From Planctomycetota bacterium (GTDB taxonomy: Bacteria > Planctomycetota > J058 > JAJDCP01): 64,000 nucleotides of DNA. The translations under genes and the position numbers were made by a program. Numbering within the stretch: position 1 is the first letter of the stretch; every line of letters begins with the position of its first letter. Of this stretch, positions 44,747 through 52,742 are shown one piece after another. The notes below the pieces were generated by a model, which was given only the letters and a program-made list of their open reading frames with translations, made no database searches and was not told the origin of the DNA. The DNA lies in NCBI GenBank assembly GCA_029260765.1, contig JAJDCP010000011.1, forward strand, positions 62,001 through 126,000, read 5' to 3'.

Positions 44747-44948
44747 GCGAGGAGTATCCCGAATTCGCTCCGTGTTGCCAACTGAGAAGCGGGCCGCCTG
44801 CGATTGACGTTCCTGCAAACCGCGGGTTTTCCGCAATTCTCCGTGCGCGGTTAACCAGGTGCATCCAGGCCGCCCGTACCGAACACACCGAAGCGCATCG
44901 AACGAGACCTGGAGTTGGGTAGCGCTTCACAGCTCGGAGAGAATTCCA

Positions 44949-45434
44949 ATGGTCGAAGAGTCCAGAACGTTGCCGGAAATGAACGTCGGACCGCTCACGG
45001 AGTATCCCGTGAAGTGTGTCTGGATGTGGCTGGTCTGCCGCATCACTGAGGACGCGGATGGACAGGACGAGGTCAGCTTCCGGGTCGACGGCAGCACGTT
45101 GGTCCCGACCTCGTCGTTTACAACCAAGCCAGGCAACAGCTACAACCCGGGTTCCAGCGCGGACGAGTTGCTGTGGGAGGGCGTCTTTACCCACAACGAC
45201 GGCTCCGAGATCCAGACTTTCGACCTCGAGCTGGTGGAGTTCGATGGCGCGACGCCCACTTCGCTGGGCAAGTACACAGTGCACATCAATGTGACGGCGC
45301 AGGGTCCTCAGATCCATTCTCTCAGCTTCAAGAAGACCCAGCTGACGATCCTTTCCAATACGCGGGAGATGGACTTCGAGGAGGCGGAGGAATACAAGTA
45401 CACGGCCAAGATCAGGGTACTGGACAACAGCTGA
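44949..45434 (+). CDS. unknown beta-rich protein
   Basis: 161 residues, ATG at 44949 with CGGAGA 10 bases upstream. No signal peptide, no membrane helix, no recognised family. Alternating hydrophobic residues (VKCVWMWLVCRI, FRVDGSTLVPTSSF, FDLELVEFDG, KYTVHINVTAQG, YKYTAKIRVLD) suggest a beta-sandwich, as in many capsid, tail or adhesin-like proteins, but this is shape only. It is followed 113 bases later by the RHH-like gene and faces away from the large kinase gene. The 202-base gap before it holds an AAACC-GCG-GGTTT palindrome (44817-44829) and no clear promoter. Confidence 0.7.
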   Translation: MVEESRTLPEMNVGPLTEYPVKCVWMWLVCRITEDADGQDEVSFRVDGSTLVPTSSFTTKPGNSYNPGSSADELLWEGVFTHNDGSEIQTFDLELVEFDGATPTSLGKYTVHINVTAQGPQIHSLSFKKTQLTILSNTREMDFEEAEEYKYTAKIRVLDNS

Positions 45435-45474
45435 AGGGACGGGCCGGCGGAGCGGCGCGTGCGCCTCCACTCCC

Positions 45475-45528
45475 TTGCATTGACAAGGCATCGATGGTAC
45501 CATCGACACATTGTTACCACGGTACCAT
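45475..45528 (+). promoter_or_regulatory. promoter overlapped by a 16-bp perfect palindrome
   Basis: TTGCAT (45475-45480), 17-base spacer, TACCAT (45498-45503). The palindrome TCGATGGTACCATCGA (45491-45506) covers the -10. Its GGTACCAT core (45496-45503) is repeated at 45521-45528, 25 bases on. This looks like an operator pair for the small regulator that follows. Confidence 0.55.
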
Positions 45529-45546
45529 AAGAAGGGGGTACGTCCG

Positions 45547-45810
45547 ATGCCGAAGAAACCCAAAGCAGGCTTCACGATCGAGCGCGTCCAGACCGGTGTG
45601 CGGATCGAGAAGCGTATCCTGAAAGTCCTCAAAGCCCTGGCAGAGCTCTATGAGATCTCTCTCGGTGACCTGCTCGAAGGCGTTGTGTTGCATGCTTTCG
45701 AAGGCAAATGCCCGTTCGAGGGTGCGTCGCTGGAGCGCATCTCCGCCTTGAAGAAAGTCTACGGGCTTGAGCTCGACGCCTCGGCGAGCCACCGACTGGT
45801 CGAGAGCTGA
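45547..45810 (+). CDS. ribbon-helix-helix-like small regulator
   Basis: 87 residues, ATG at 45547 with GGGGG 7 bases upstream. A short strand (FTIERVQTGVRIEK) followed by two helices (LKVLKALAELYE and LGDLLEGVVLHAFEG) fits the ribbon-helix-helix fold of MetJ/Arc-type repressors and of many antitoxins. The 30-residue tail is not recognised. The palindrome over its promoter supports autorepression. No toxin-like ORF is adjacent on the same strand; the upstream 161-residue gene is the only nearby candidate partner. The family call is by pattern only. Confidence 0.65.
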   Translation: MPKKPKAGFTIERVQTGVRIEKRILKVLKALAELYEISLGDLLEGVVLHAFEGKCPFEGASLERISALKKVYGLELDASASHRLVES

Positions 45811-45859
45811 GGAGGCGTACCGATTCAGTCACCGTGCGCGAGGCTGCCCTGCTGGCATT

Positions 45860-46061
45860 TCTCGCGCAGAGGCGCAAAGGAGCAAAGAGGACGCGCCACG
45901 CCTGAGCTTCGATCCATCCAGCTGTCAAGCAACCCATCGCTCCCCTTCGGAGCAACCGAACGACTTCCCAACCTTCACCAAAAAACTTCCCTCACTGTGA
46001 GCACGACTCTGCATTGTTCAAGCACACAGCCATGAGGAGCGCTCTGCGCCTCTGCGCGAGA
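45860..46061. repeat. element bounded by 17-bp perfect inverted repeats
   Basis: TCTCGCGCAGAGGCGCA (45860-45876) and TGCGCCTCTGCGCGAGA (46045-46061) are perfect inverted copies enclosing 168 bases. Inside are a CTCC-CCTTC-GGAG hairpin and no supportable ORF. The size and ends resemble a miniature inverted-repeat element. Confidence 0.6.
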
Positions 46062-46172
46062 ACTTATTGACCTCAGCGTAAGTTCTGTCCTGTCCTTGTA
46101 GGGGCGGGGTTTATCCCCGCCCGCGGGAGGGGGTGAACCCCTCCCCTACAGAAGGGTCGCGAACTTATGCTG
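46059..46172. repeat. AGAACTTA/TAAGTTCT palindrome flanking an inner repeat
   Basis: AGAACTTA (46059-46066) and TAAGTTCT (46079-46086) form an 8-bp stem. A third copy, GAACTTATGCTG (46161-46172), is inverted to CAGCGTAAGTTC (46074-46085) with one mismatch. Together they enclose the unit at 46097-46150. Confidence 0.5.
46097..46150. repeat. TGTAGGGG...CCCCTACA palindromic unit
   Basis: A 54-bp unit with 8-bp perfect inverted ends (46097-46104 and 46143-46150). It contains two inner hairpins, GGGCGGGG/CCCCGCCC and GGGG/CCCC around GTGAA. A shortened form lies at 28775-28805. From 46173 to the stop of the DUF4157 gene I see no further feature. Confidence 0.65.
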
Positions 46173-46240
46173 ACCTCAGTAGTGCGAGGAGAGTAATCCC
46201 CGCTCAGAACAAGCAGGGTTTCGGAGGGCTTGAGCAGACC

Positions 46241-49200
46241 TTAGCGGTTATGGAAGAACGGCACGCCGTCCATTGCCTCGCGGCGCTCGTTCTCGATACC
46301 GATGTCATCGTCGATCAAGCTGAGCACTTGATCACTCAGGTAGTCGATGACATCGGTCCGTACCAGAGGCGTACGGATGTTGTAGCGCACCATCACCTCG
46401 TCGAGCGCGTCGCTCGGGATCTGACGGTTGCTCATGTTGAACGCCGGCTGCACTGAAGGATCGGTCGCCTTGCGCGAGGCTGCCCCGCTGCCGTCACGCA
46501 CACTGTGCTCTCGGGCAAAGGTCATCGGCGGAGGCGCCGGCGAAGCCACCGTCGCAGGGCCCGCCTCTACAGCGTGCTGCACCGCATGGGCTTCGGCCTC
46601 GAGGCTGCCCTCGGAGCGGGTCTGGAACTCGCCAGCCTGGTGCTGCGCGACGTGGGTCAGCTCGTGCGCCAACAGGCCGAGACCCTGGCGGCTGATCGAG
46701 CTGTACTGACCGCTGGCGAAGAACACCTTGTTGCCGAAGGCGAACGCATCGGCATAGATCGAGTCGGCCATCTTGCCAGCTTCCTGGCCGATGAACAGCT
46801 CAGCATCGCCGAGCCGGCGGCCCAGCATCTGCTCGAGCATCGACTTGGTCAGAATATCGAGCTGGAAACCGCCCCGCTTCGCGCGCGCTTCCTTCTTGAC
46901 CTCGCGCTCAGCTTTCTCGGGAGGAGGCGCCATCAAGGTGGACGGACTGCGCGGCAGCGTGTCTTCTTCGGCGTAGACCTTGTCCAGGTACTCGTTGTAG
47001 CGCTTCTGCTGCGCATCTTCGAAGGGCTTGGTGATCGACACCTTCTTGACGTCTTTGGTGCTGACCCAGCCATCCATCCCGAGCATGTCACGCACGGTCT
47101 CGGGGTCGAGCGCGCGCACCAGCCAGCGGTCGCGGATGCGGCCGGTCTTCATGAACGTCGGGTACTCTTCGATCGCCACCAGGTACCGTGGGTGACCGGC
47201 CTGGGTCTCTTCGAGCGTGATGCTCTCGCCCTCGATATCCGCATCGGGAATCTCGAGGTCGAGCTCCTTGAAGTCGGCCTTCAGACCGCGGCCCCCGGCC
47301 TTCTTGATCTTCCACTCATAGAACAGCCCCGGCTTGACCAGCTGCATGCTGCAGGACTTGTTGGTGACCTCGAGCACATGGAAGATCTTCTCGGTAGTGC
47401 CTAGGTTCGAAGCCATATTCAGGCCGCGGGTGGGCGACAGCAGACCCTGCCGCATCAACAGCGCGTAGCTGTTCTTGTCGAGGCCGTCCCGCTCTTCTTC
47501 GTGGCGCAGAAACATCGAATCGAGCTGTTTCCCAAAGAAGCTCGCCGAGATGTGGGTGTGCTCGACTTCGTCTTCTTTGACCCAGCGCTCGACCACCTCA
47601 TCGGGGTTGGTGGTGTCGGGCTTCTTGGCGGCCAGCAGCATCTTGTAGTTCTTCGGCCAGCCATCTTCCTGGTTCTTGACGAGGTAGAAGGTGTTGCCCG
47701 CCATCAACTGCTCGGACGGGTCTACGGTGGTATCGAGCACCTCGTAGGCCCCGATCGCGCCGCAGTCTTTCTTGATCAGCCGGTCGCCGCCGGGCATGAC
47801 CGCGCCCAGAATCTCCAGGGGCTTGGCACGCTCTTCGATGTAGTTGGCGGCCAGCTCGGGAGTCACCGGATAGAGCAGGTTCTTGAAGGTCTTGAAGGCT
47901 TCGCGCAGCTTCGCTGTGGTGACAAAGTCGCCCAGGCGCCCGCCCCACAGGATTTTGAGGTCCTTGATCAGGTTGTAGAAACGCTTGATCGGCTCGCTGA
48001 GGCCGGTCGGCTCGCCCTCGGCACGGAAGCCTGCCTTGTCGTAGGCCTCGTACACCGCGCTGAAGGTGACCTTGCCGGCCATGAAGCTGAAGTAGCTACC
48101 ACTGTCCATCTTCTCGAGGGCATAGTGGTTCTCTTTGTACATCTTCTTGATCAGGGCCTTCTCTTGGGCGTCGGACAGGTCTCCTTCGGTGGGATCGCGC
48201 TCGGCCTGCATCTTCTGGAACATGCCGTACAGCCCGAGCATCGCCGGACGCAGCAGTGGGTAGGCCCCGCTGTCGTCGTGGGTGATGGCGGCGTCTTCGC
48301 CCAGCTTTTGCAGCATGTCGAGCACAGCCGACTGCAGCTTGCGGTCGCTGACGGCCTTGGCGAACCTGCGCTGCCAGACTTTGATGATATCGCTGCGCAC
48401 CGCGAGCAGCTTCTGGGTGTCGGCCTGTACGGACTCGATGGCCCTGGAGGTCTCTTCTTTCCAGACCGGCGCCTCGGGCTTTTCGTCTGGCAGCTTCTTG
48501 ACTGTCTCCCGCGCGGTCTCGAGCACTGCGTCGACCGGCTTATGGTCGAAGGGCGCCAGCGCCGGCATCGACATCGTGGTGGCGTAGTCGGAGAGGTGTT
48601 TCTGCCACTCGTCCGAGTCTTTGTCGAGCAGGCCCAGGATGTCGCGGGGCAGGCCGGCTTTCTGCATCTCTTCGGAGTGGCCGCTCAGCAACCCACGCAT
48701 GGCCCCGCCGTGCTCACGCCAACTGCGGGGGTTTCTGCGCAGATCTTCGATCTCTTTGTCGCTGAGCCCGACTTTGCTCAGCTCTTCGTCTTTGACGCCG
48801 TTGATCAGGCTGATGGCGATGAAGTCCCGCTGGCGCGTCGTCAGCTTCTTGGCCAGTGTGCGCACTTTGGACTTCGAAACGCCCAGAGCGCCCCCGAGTG
48901 CCTGGCCGCGCCAGTTCTTGTCGAGCGCTTTGCTGAGGATCGCTGCCTCGTAACGCATCTGCAGGTATTCCCGCTCCTGCGACATGCGCCCCTTTTCTTC
49001 TTCGCTGGCATCGGCCCCCAACTGCTCGAGGTGCAGCAGGGCCGTGTAGCGCGTGCCCAGCTTACGCAGCTGCGAGTTGGCCGGATCGGAGTAGTCGCGG
49101 ATCAACGGCTCGAAGACCATCGCGTTCTGACGCACGGCCTCGCGCTTGAGCTTGAAGCCCATGTATTTCATCGCCAGATCGAAGTAGATCGCCGCCTTGA

Positions 49201-52200
49201 GGTCATAGGCATCGCCGACGCGGTTGTCGGTGCGAACCTTCTCCTGGATCTCTCGCCAGGCTTTGGTGAAGCGGTCTTCGACCTCAGTACCCTTGAGCAG
49301 CAGGTCGACCTGGAAGCGCTCGAGCTTGGTGACCAGCTTCTTGGCCTTGCCGATCTCTTCCTGCAAGAAGACCTGCGTATGGGTCTCGGGCCGGTTCATC
49401 AGCGTCGCTACGCGGGGTTCTACGCGGGCGGAGTACTCTTTGTAGGTCTTCTCGTAGTCATCGAGCGAGCGAGTGAACCGCAGCACATTGGTCGTGCCTT
49501 GCATCCAGTTCTGCAAGAATTCGGTGGCCTTGGCTGTCGTGCCAAAGTACTTGTCCAGCGCAAACAGGGCGATGCCTGGGATCAGTGCCACCCCGCCGGT
49601 CGCCGCCGCGCTCATGCCGAGGGCCTTGGCGCCGAAGGTCAGGCCCGCCTTGGAACCGACCGAGACCATCGTCTTGCTCAGACCCGTGACGGCCTTCGCC
49701 CGCGCCTCGGTGCTGGTGCCGTGACGGTAGGCCTTCATCGAGCCGGCGATGGTCGAGATGGGGCTGACGATGCTCAGGCTGAAGCCCATGCCATCGAAGC
49801 CCTCGGCCACGCCTCCCAGGCCGCTGTCGAAGTGCCCGAAGTCTTGCGTAAAGGCACCCTTGAGCGACAGATAGCTCGTCATCTTGGTGCCAGCGAAGAA
49901 GTCGACCAGTCCGCCGACGGTGGTCGCCAGGCCGACCGCGCTGAGCGTCTTGTCGAGCAGCCCCGAGCGCACGTCTTTGAGCGTGCTGTTGAGCTTGCGG
50001 CCGGCAAACAGCAGCTTGGCCCCACCGCCCACCAGGCCCATGATGTCGTTGGCATCGCCTGCCTGGCCGTCGACCTTGAAGGGCTTGGTCGCCACCCCGC
50101 CGAGGCCCAGGCTCTGCTTGATCTCGCCCTCTTTGCCCGCCACACCGGAGAGACCGGTCTTGCGCAGACCGGCGACCGTGGCGTTCGCCGACGAGATCCC
50201 CGACTTCTTGTCCCCCAGCGTCTTCAGCTGACCGGTCGCTGAGGGGCCTGAGCGCACGCCGCCCCCGCTGCCGGCTTCCTCATTCTCGACTTCCAGCAGC
50301 AGCTTCTGGGTGTAGGTCTCAGCCTTCTCGGGGGACTTCTGCAAGCCGTCGAAGCGGGAGACGAACTCGTGGGCGATGGCCCGCAGCTCATCGACTTCGC
50401 GCACCAGCTCCTTGCGGGTCTTCTCGTAACGGGGCAGCACAAACGTGTAGAAGGACGCGTCACCGCCCGCCTCGTCCTGCTGCGCCTTCAAGTTCGCGAT
50501 GTAGCGGTCGAGCTGCAAGACCTCGGCACTCGCCGAACGGTGCAGCTTGCACAGTCCCTGCGCGAGCTTCTGGATCTGCTCGGAATCCGGCTTGTCGCCG
50601 CTGGACGCCCCGAGAGCTTGCAGCCAGCTGGTCACGACCTCTCCCCGCAGGCTCGTGGAGGTCGACGAGACTTCGGGGTGGCGTGCCATGTTCAGCAGGT
50701 AGCGGGTCAGCCCCTTGCTGTTGTCTTCGAAGGCTTTGAGCTGCGCATCGACTTCTTCGAGCACAGCGCGCTGCGCGTTCTCAGCCTCACGCTTCAGACC
50801 GCTGTGCAGGGTGCCATCGGCCCAGCCCTGCAGCTGTCCGCCGAGCTTCGCCTCGGCCAGCTCACGGGCCTGCTTCTGCTGCTCTTCGATGCGCGCCCGG
50901 ACCTGCTTGTCGAGATCGCTGAGCACACCGCGCAGCTGGTCTTTCTGCTGCTTGGTCTGGGGCTCATCGTCATCGGCGGGCTTGCATTTCTCCCGGGCCT
51001 CGTCGAGGTGGCCGAGCAGGGCCTCGATCTTGGTCGAGAAACCCGACAGTTTCTCTTCGACCTGCGAACGCGCCGACGAGACGTCGCCGAGCATGCCCTG
51101 CAGCAACGGCAGCATCTGCTCTTTGCGCTGCTTGAGCCTCCGGTGGGCGGCGTCACAGCGCTTGCCCCGCGTCTCAAGGGTGCGCACGATCCCCTGCTGC
51201 ACGGACTGGACTTCCGCCAGACTGGGCTGACGCTTCAGCTGCTGCAGCTTGTCGGTCTCGCTACGCAGCGCGTCCTGGGTCTCTTGCCAGACGGTGTCGG
51301 CCGGCTCGAGCACCGTCTTGCGGTAGTTCTGGAAGGCCGGCACGTTGGCGTGCTTCTTCTCGACCAGATCCTTGAATTCCCAGCTGTGGCGGGAATGCAG
51401 GCCGTGGAACAGCGAGGCCTTTTGTTGGAACACCTCCATGCTGGCGTCGAGCTGGCGCAAGCTGTCACTGGTGGTCTCCAGCCCGGCCTGGCCCGTGTCT
51501 TTCAGCGCCTGCCAGGCCGGCAGCGACTCTCCCTGGGCCGCCAGCCGCGACAGCGGGAGCAGCACACTGATCTGGCCCTTGAGCTGGCGTACCTGAGGCA
51601 GCTCAAGCAGCGCCTTGCGGCTGTTCTGGGCCGACGACACCGCGACCAGCTTCTTGGCGTAGTCTTCGCGTAGTTTCCGGCGCAAGACCTCGACATCGGA
51701 CCTGTAACCGAGGGCCTTGGAATTCGGATCGAACACCCACCACTTCTGGTGTGCCCGGACCGCCTCGGTCTCGAGCTCTTGCACGGCCCGATTGAATTTG
51801 CCCCGCATGCGCTCGATGCAGGCGAAATAGAGCTCTTTCTTCTCCGCCAGATCGTCGCTGGTCTTCTGCAACCGAGCCCGGAATTTGCGTACCGTCTGCG
51901 ATGCGACTTGCGGGTTCTGCCCCAGATGCTCGCCGAACATCTTGTCGTGTCCGGCCATCACCTCGCGCACAAAACTGCGCCGGGTGCGCGCGAGCAGCTG
52001 CCGCGACGTGCTGAGGAAACCCGCATAGTTCCAGAAGGTCAGATCCAGGTCAGGATCGCGCTTTTTGCAAGCTTTGTTGTACTGCTCGAACTCTGTCCGC
52101 CAGGCCTGCACGCGCGCTATGGCCTGCTCGAAGGTCTCGATGAAGGCGCGGATGGAGTCTTGCAGCTCAGCGTCAGCCCTGAAATGGTAGCCCAGGTAGG

Positions 52201-52588
52201 CGAAAACCCCACGCTGTTCTTCGCAGGCCAGCTCGTCTTTGAGCGCATCGCCCTGCTTGGCGATCTCTCGCAGGGCTTTGTTCAGCTCTTGCTGGTTGCT
52301 CTCTCCTTCGAGCTGCTCGGCGAGCTTGTTGAGACGGGCATGGAGCTGCCCGCGCTGTTGGTCGTGAGCGTCCGCCGCGCCTCCGCGCGCAGCCTGCTCT
52401 TCACGGAACATCGGCGCAGACATGGCCAGGAAGCGACGCCAGCGGTCGATCTGCTTGCGGAAGCGGTCGAGAGCTTGATCGGATCCTGAGCTGGCCGATT
52501 CCAGGCTGCGTTTGCTCGCGGCATCTTTCGGCGTTTTGGAGCCGGCGACACGGATGTCGGCCTCCAGCGCGTCGATAATGATGGCCAT
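46241..52588 (-). CDS. giant DUF4157-containing protein, possible injected or polymorphic effector
   Basis: 2115 residues from ATG at 52588 (CGGAG 7 bases upstream). No signal peptide. Residues about 20-820 are charged, helical and probably coiled coil. Residues about 830-1015 are Gly/Ala-rich with hydrophobic stretches (LSAVGLATTVGGLVDFFAG, GVALIPGIALFALDKYFG) that could insert in a membrane. Residues about 1015-1930 are helical and unrecognised. Residues about 1930-2000 are a DUF4157 domain with AHELTHVAQ and a zinc-type HELTH at 1975-1979. The last 65 residues are variable. DUF4157 marks many effectors of contractile injection systems, often as a self-processing or loading module. No sheath, tube or spike gene is in the window. 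Confidence 0.85.
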   Translation of the reverse strand: MAIIIDALEADIRVAGSKTPKDAASKRSLESASSGSDQALDRFRKQIDRWRRFLAMSAPMFREEQAARGGAADAHDQQRGQLHARLNKLAEQLEGESNQQELNKALREIAKQGDALKDELACEEQRGVFAYLGYHFRADAELQDSIRAFIETFEQAIARVQAWRTEFEQYNKACKKRDPDLDLTFWNYAGFLSTSRQLLARTRRSFVREVMAGHDKMFGEHLGQNPQVASQTVRKFRARLQKTSDDLAEKKELYFACIERMRGKFNRAVQELETEAVRAHQKWWVFDPNSKALGYRSDVEVLRRKLREDYAKKLVAVSSAQNSRKALLELPQVRQLKGQISVLLPLSRLAAQGESLPAWQALKDTGQAGLETTSDSLRQLDASMEVFQQKASLFHGLHSRHSWEFKDLVEKKHANVPAFQNYRKTVLEPADTVWQETQDALRSETDKLQQLKRQPSLAEVQSVQQGIVRTLETRGKRCDAAHRRLKQRKEQMLPLLQGMLGDVSSARSQVEEKLSGFSTKIEALLGHLDEAREKCKPADDDEPQTKQQKDQLRGVLSDLDKQVRARIEEQQKQARELAEAKLGGQLQGWADGTLHSGLKREAENAQRAVLEEVDAQLKAFEDNSKGLTRYLLNMARHPEVSSTSTSLRGEVVTSWLQALGASSGDKPDSEQIQKLAQGLCKLHRSASAEVLQLDRYIANLKAQQDEAGGDASFYTFVLPRYEKTRKELVREVDELRAIAHEFVSRFDGLQKSPEKAETYTQKLLLEVENEEAGSGGGVRSGPSATGQLKTLGDKKSGISSANATVAGLRKTGLSGVAGKEGEIKQSLGLGGVATKPFKVDGQAGDANDIMGLVGGGAKLLFAGRKLNSTLKDVRSGLLDKTLSAVGLATTVGGLVDFFAGTKMTSYLSLKGAFTQDFGHFDSGLGGVAEGFDGMGFSLSIVSPISTIAGSMKAYRHGTSTEARAKAVTGLSKTMVSVGSKAGLTFGAKALGMSAAATGGVALIPGIALFALDKYFGTTAKATEFLQNWMQGTTNVLRFTRSLDDYEKTYKEYSARVEPRVATLMNRPETHTQVFLQEEIGKAKKLVTKLERFQVDLLLKGTEVEDRFTKAWREIQEKVRTDNRVGDAYDLKAAIYFDLAMKYMGFKLKREAVRQNAMVFEPLIRDYSDPANSQLRKLGTRYTALLHLEQLGADASEEEKGRMSQEREYLQMRYEAAILSKALDKNWRGQALGGALGVSKSKVRTLAKKLTTRQRDFIAISLINGVKDEELSKVGLSDKEIEDLRRNPRSWREHGGAMRGLLSGHSEEMQKAGLPRDILGLLDKDSDEWQKHLSDYATTMSMPALAPFDHKPVDAVLETARETVKKLPDEKPEAPVWKEETSRAIESVQADTQKLLAVRSDIIKVWQRRFAKAVSDRKLQSAVLDMLQKLGEDAAITHDDSGAYPLLRPAMLGLYGMFQKMQAERDPTEGDLSDAQEKALIKKMYKENHYALEKMDSGSYFSFMAGKVTFSAVYEAYDKAGFRAEGEPTGLSEPIKRFYNLIKDLKILWGGRLGDFVTTAKLREAFKTFKNLLYPVTPELAANYIEERAKPLEILGAVMPGGDRLIKKDCGAIGAYEVLDTTVDPSEQLMAGNTFYLVKNQEDGWPKNYKMLLAAKKPDTTNPDEVVERWVKEDEVEHTHISASFFGKQLDSMFLRHEEERDGLDKNSYALLMRQGLLSPTRGLNMASNLGTTEKIFHVLEVTNKSCSMQLVKPGLFYEWKIKKAGGRGLKADFKELDLEIPDADIEGESITLEETQAGHPRYLVAIEEYPTFMKTGRIRDRWLVRALDPETVRDMLGMDGWVSTKDVKKVSITKPFEDAQQKRYNEYLDKVYAEEDTLPRSPSTLMAPPPEKAEREVKKEARAKRGGFQLDILTKSMLEQMLGRRLGDAELFIGQEAGKMADSIYADAFAFGNKVFFASGQYSSISRQGLGLLAHELTHVAQHQAGEFQTRSEGSLEAEAHAVQHAVEAGPATVASPAPPPMTFAREHSVRDGSGAASRKATDPSVQPAFNMSNRQIPSDALDEVMVRYNIRTPLVRTDVIDYLSDQVLSLIDDDIGIENERREAMDGVPFFHNR

Positions 52589-52610
52589 GCAGAGACTCCG
52601 ATGGGAGAGG

Positions 52611-52633
52611 ATGCGTACGCATTGAATATTGTA
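52611..52633 (-). promoter_or_regulatory. -10 element and 12-bp palindrome before the giant gene
   Basis: On the minus strand TACAAT (52633-52628) is a good -10, with no clear -35. Just downstream is the perfect palindrome ATGCGTACGCAT (52611-52622), about at +6 to +17 of the expected transcript, where a repressor would block transcription. Confidence 0.4.
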
Positions 52634-52682
52634 CCGTCTGTCGCGCCTTTTTCCGCCCTCTTGTAGCGCCGTCGGAAAGGGC

Positions 52683-52711
52683 TTGACACTCCGCAAGCTT
52701 TCGCCCAGTTT
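52683..52711 (+). promoter_or_regulatory. weak promoter candidate
   Basis: TTGACA (52683-52688) is a perfect -35, but the hexamer 17 bases later is only CAGTTT (52706-52711). It precedes the gene at 52743. Confidence 0.3.
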
Positions 52712-52742
52712 CAGGGAAAACCGCCGCAGGGAATGAGCTCAA

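Noticed and set aside
44746..44836. Upstream extension of the large kinase by 30 codons
   Set aside because: The extra residues have no conserved look, and the zinc ribbon follows ATG 44746 at once; still, no start here has a good RBS.
47501..50242. Very long open frame on the plus strand opposite the DUF4157 gene
   Set aside because: High GC removes stops on the antisense strand. The minus-strand chain has a good RBS, sensible domains and a clear DUF4157 motif; the antisense product has none.
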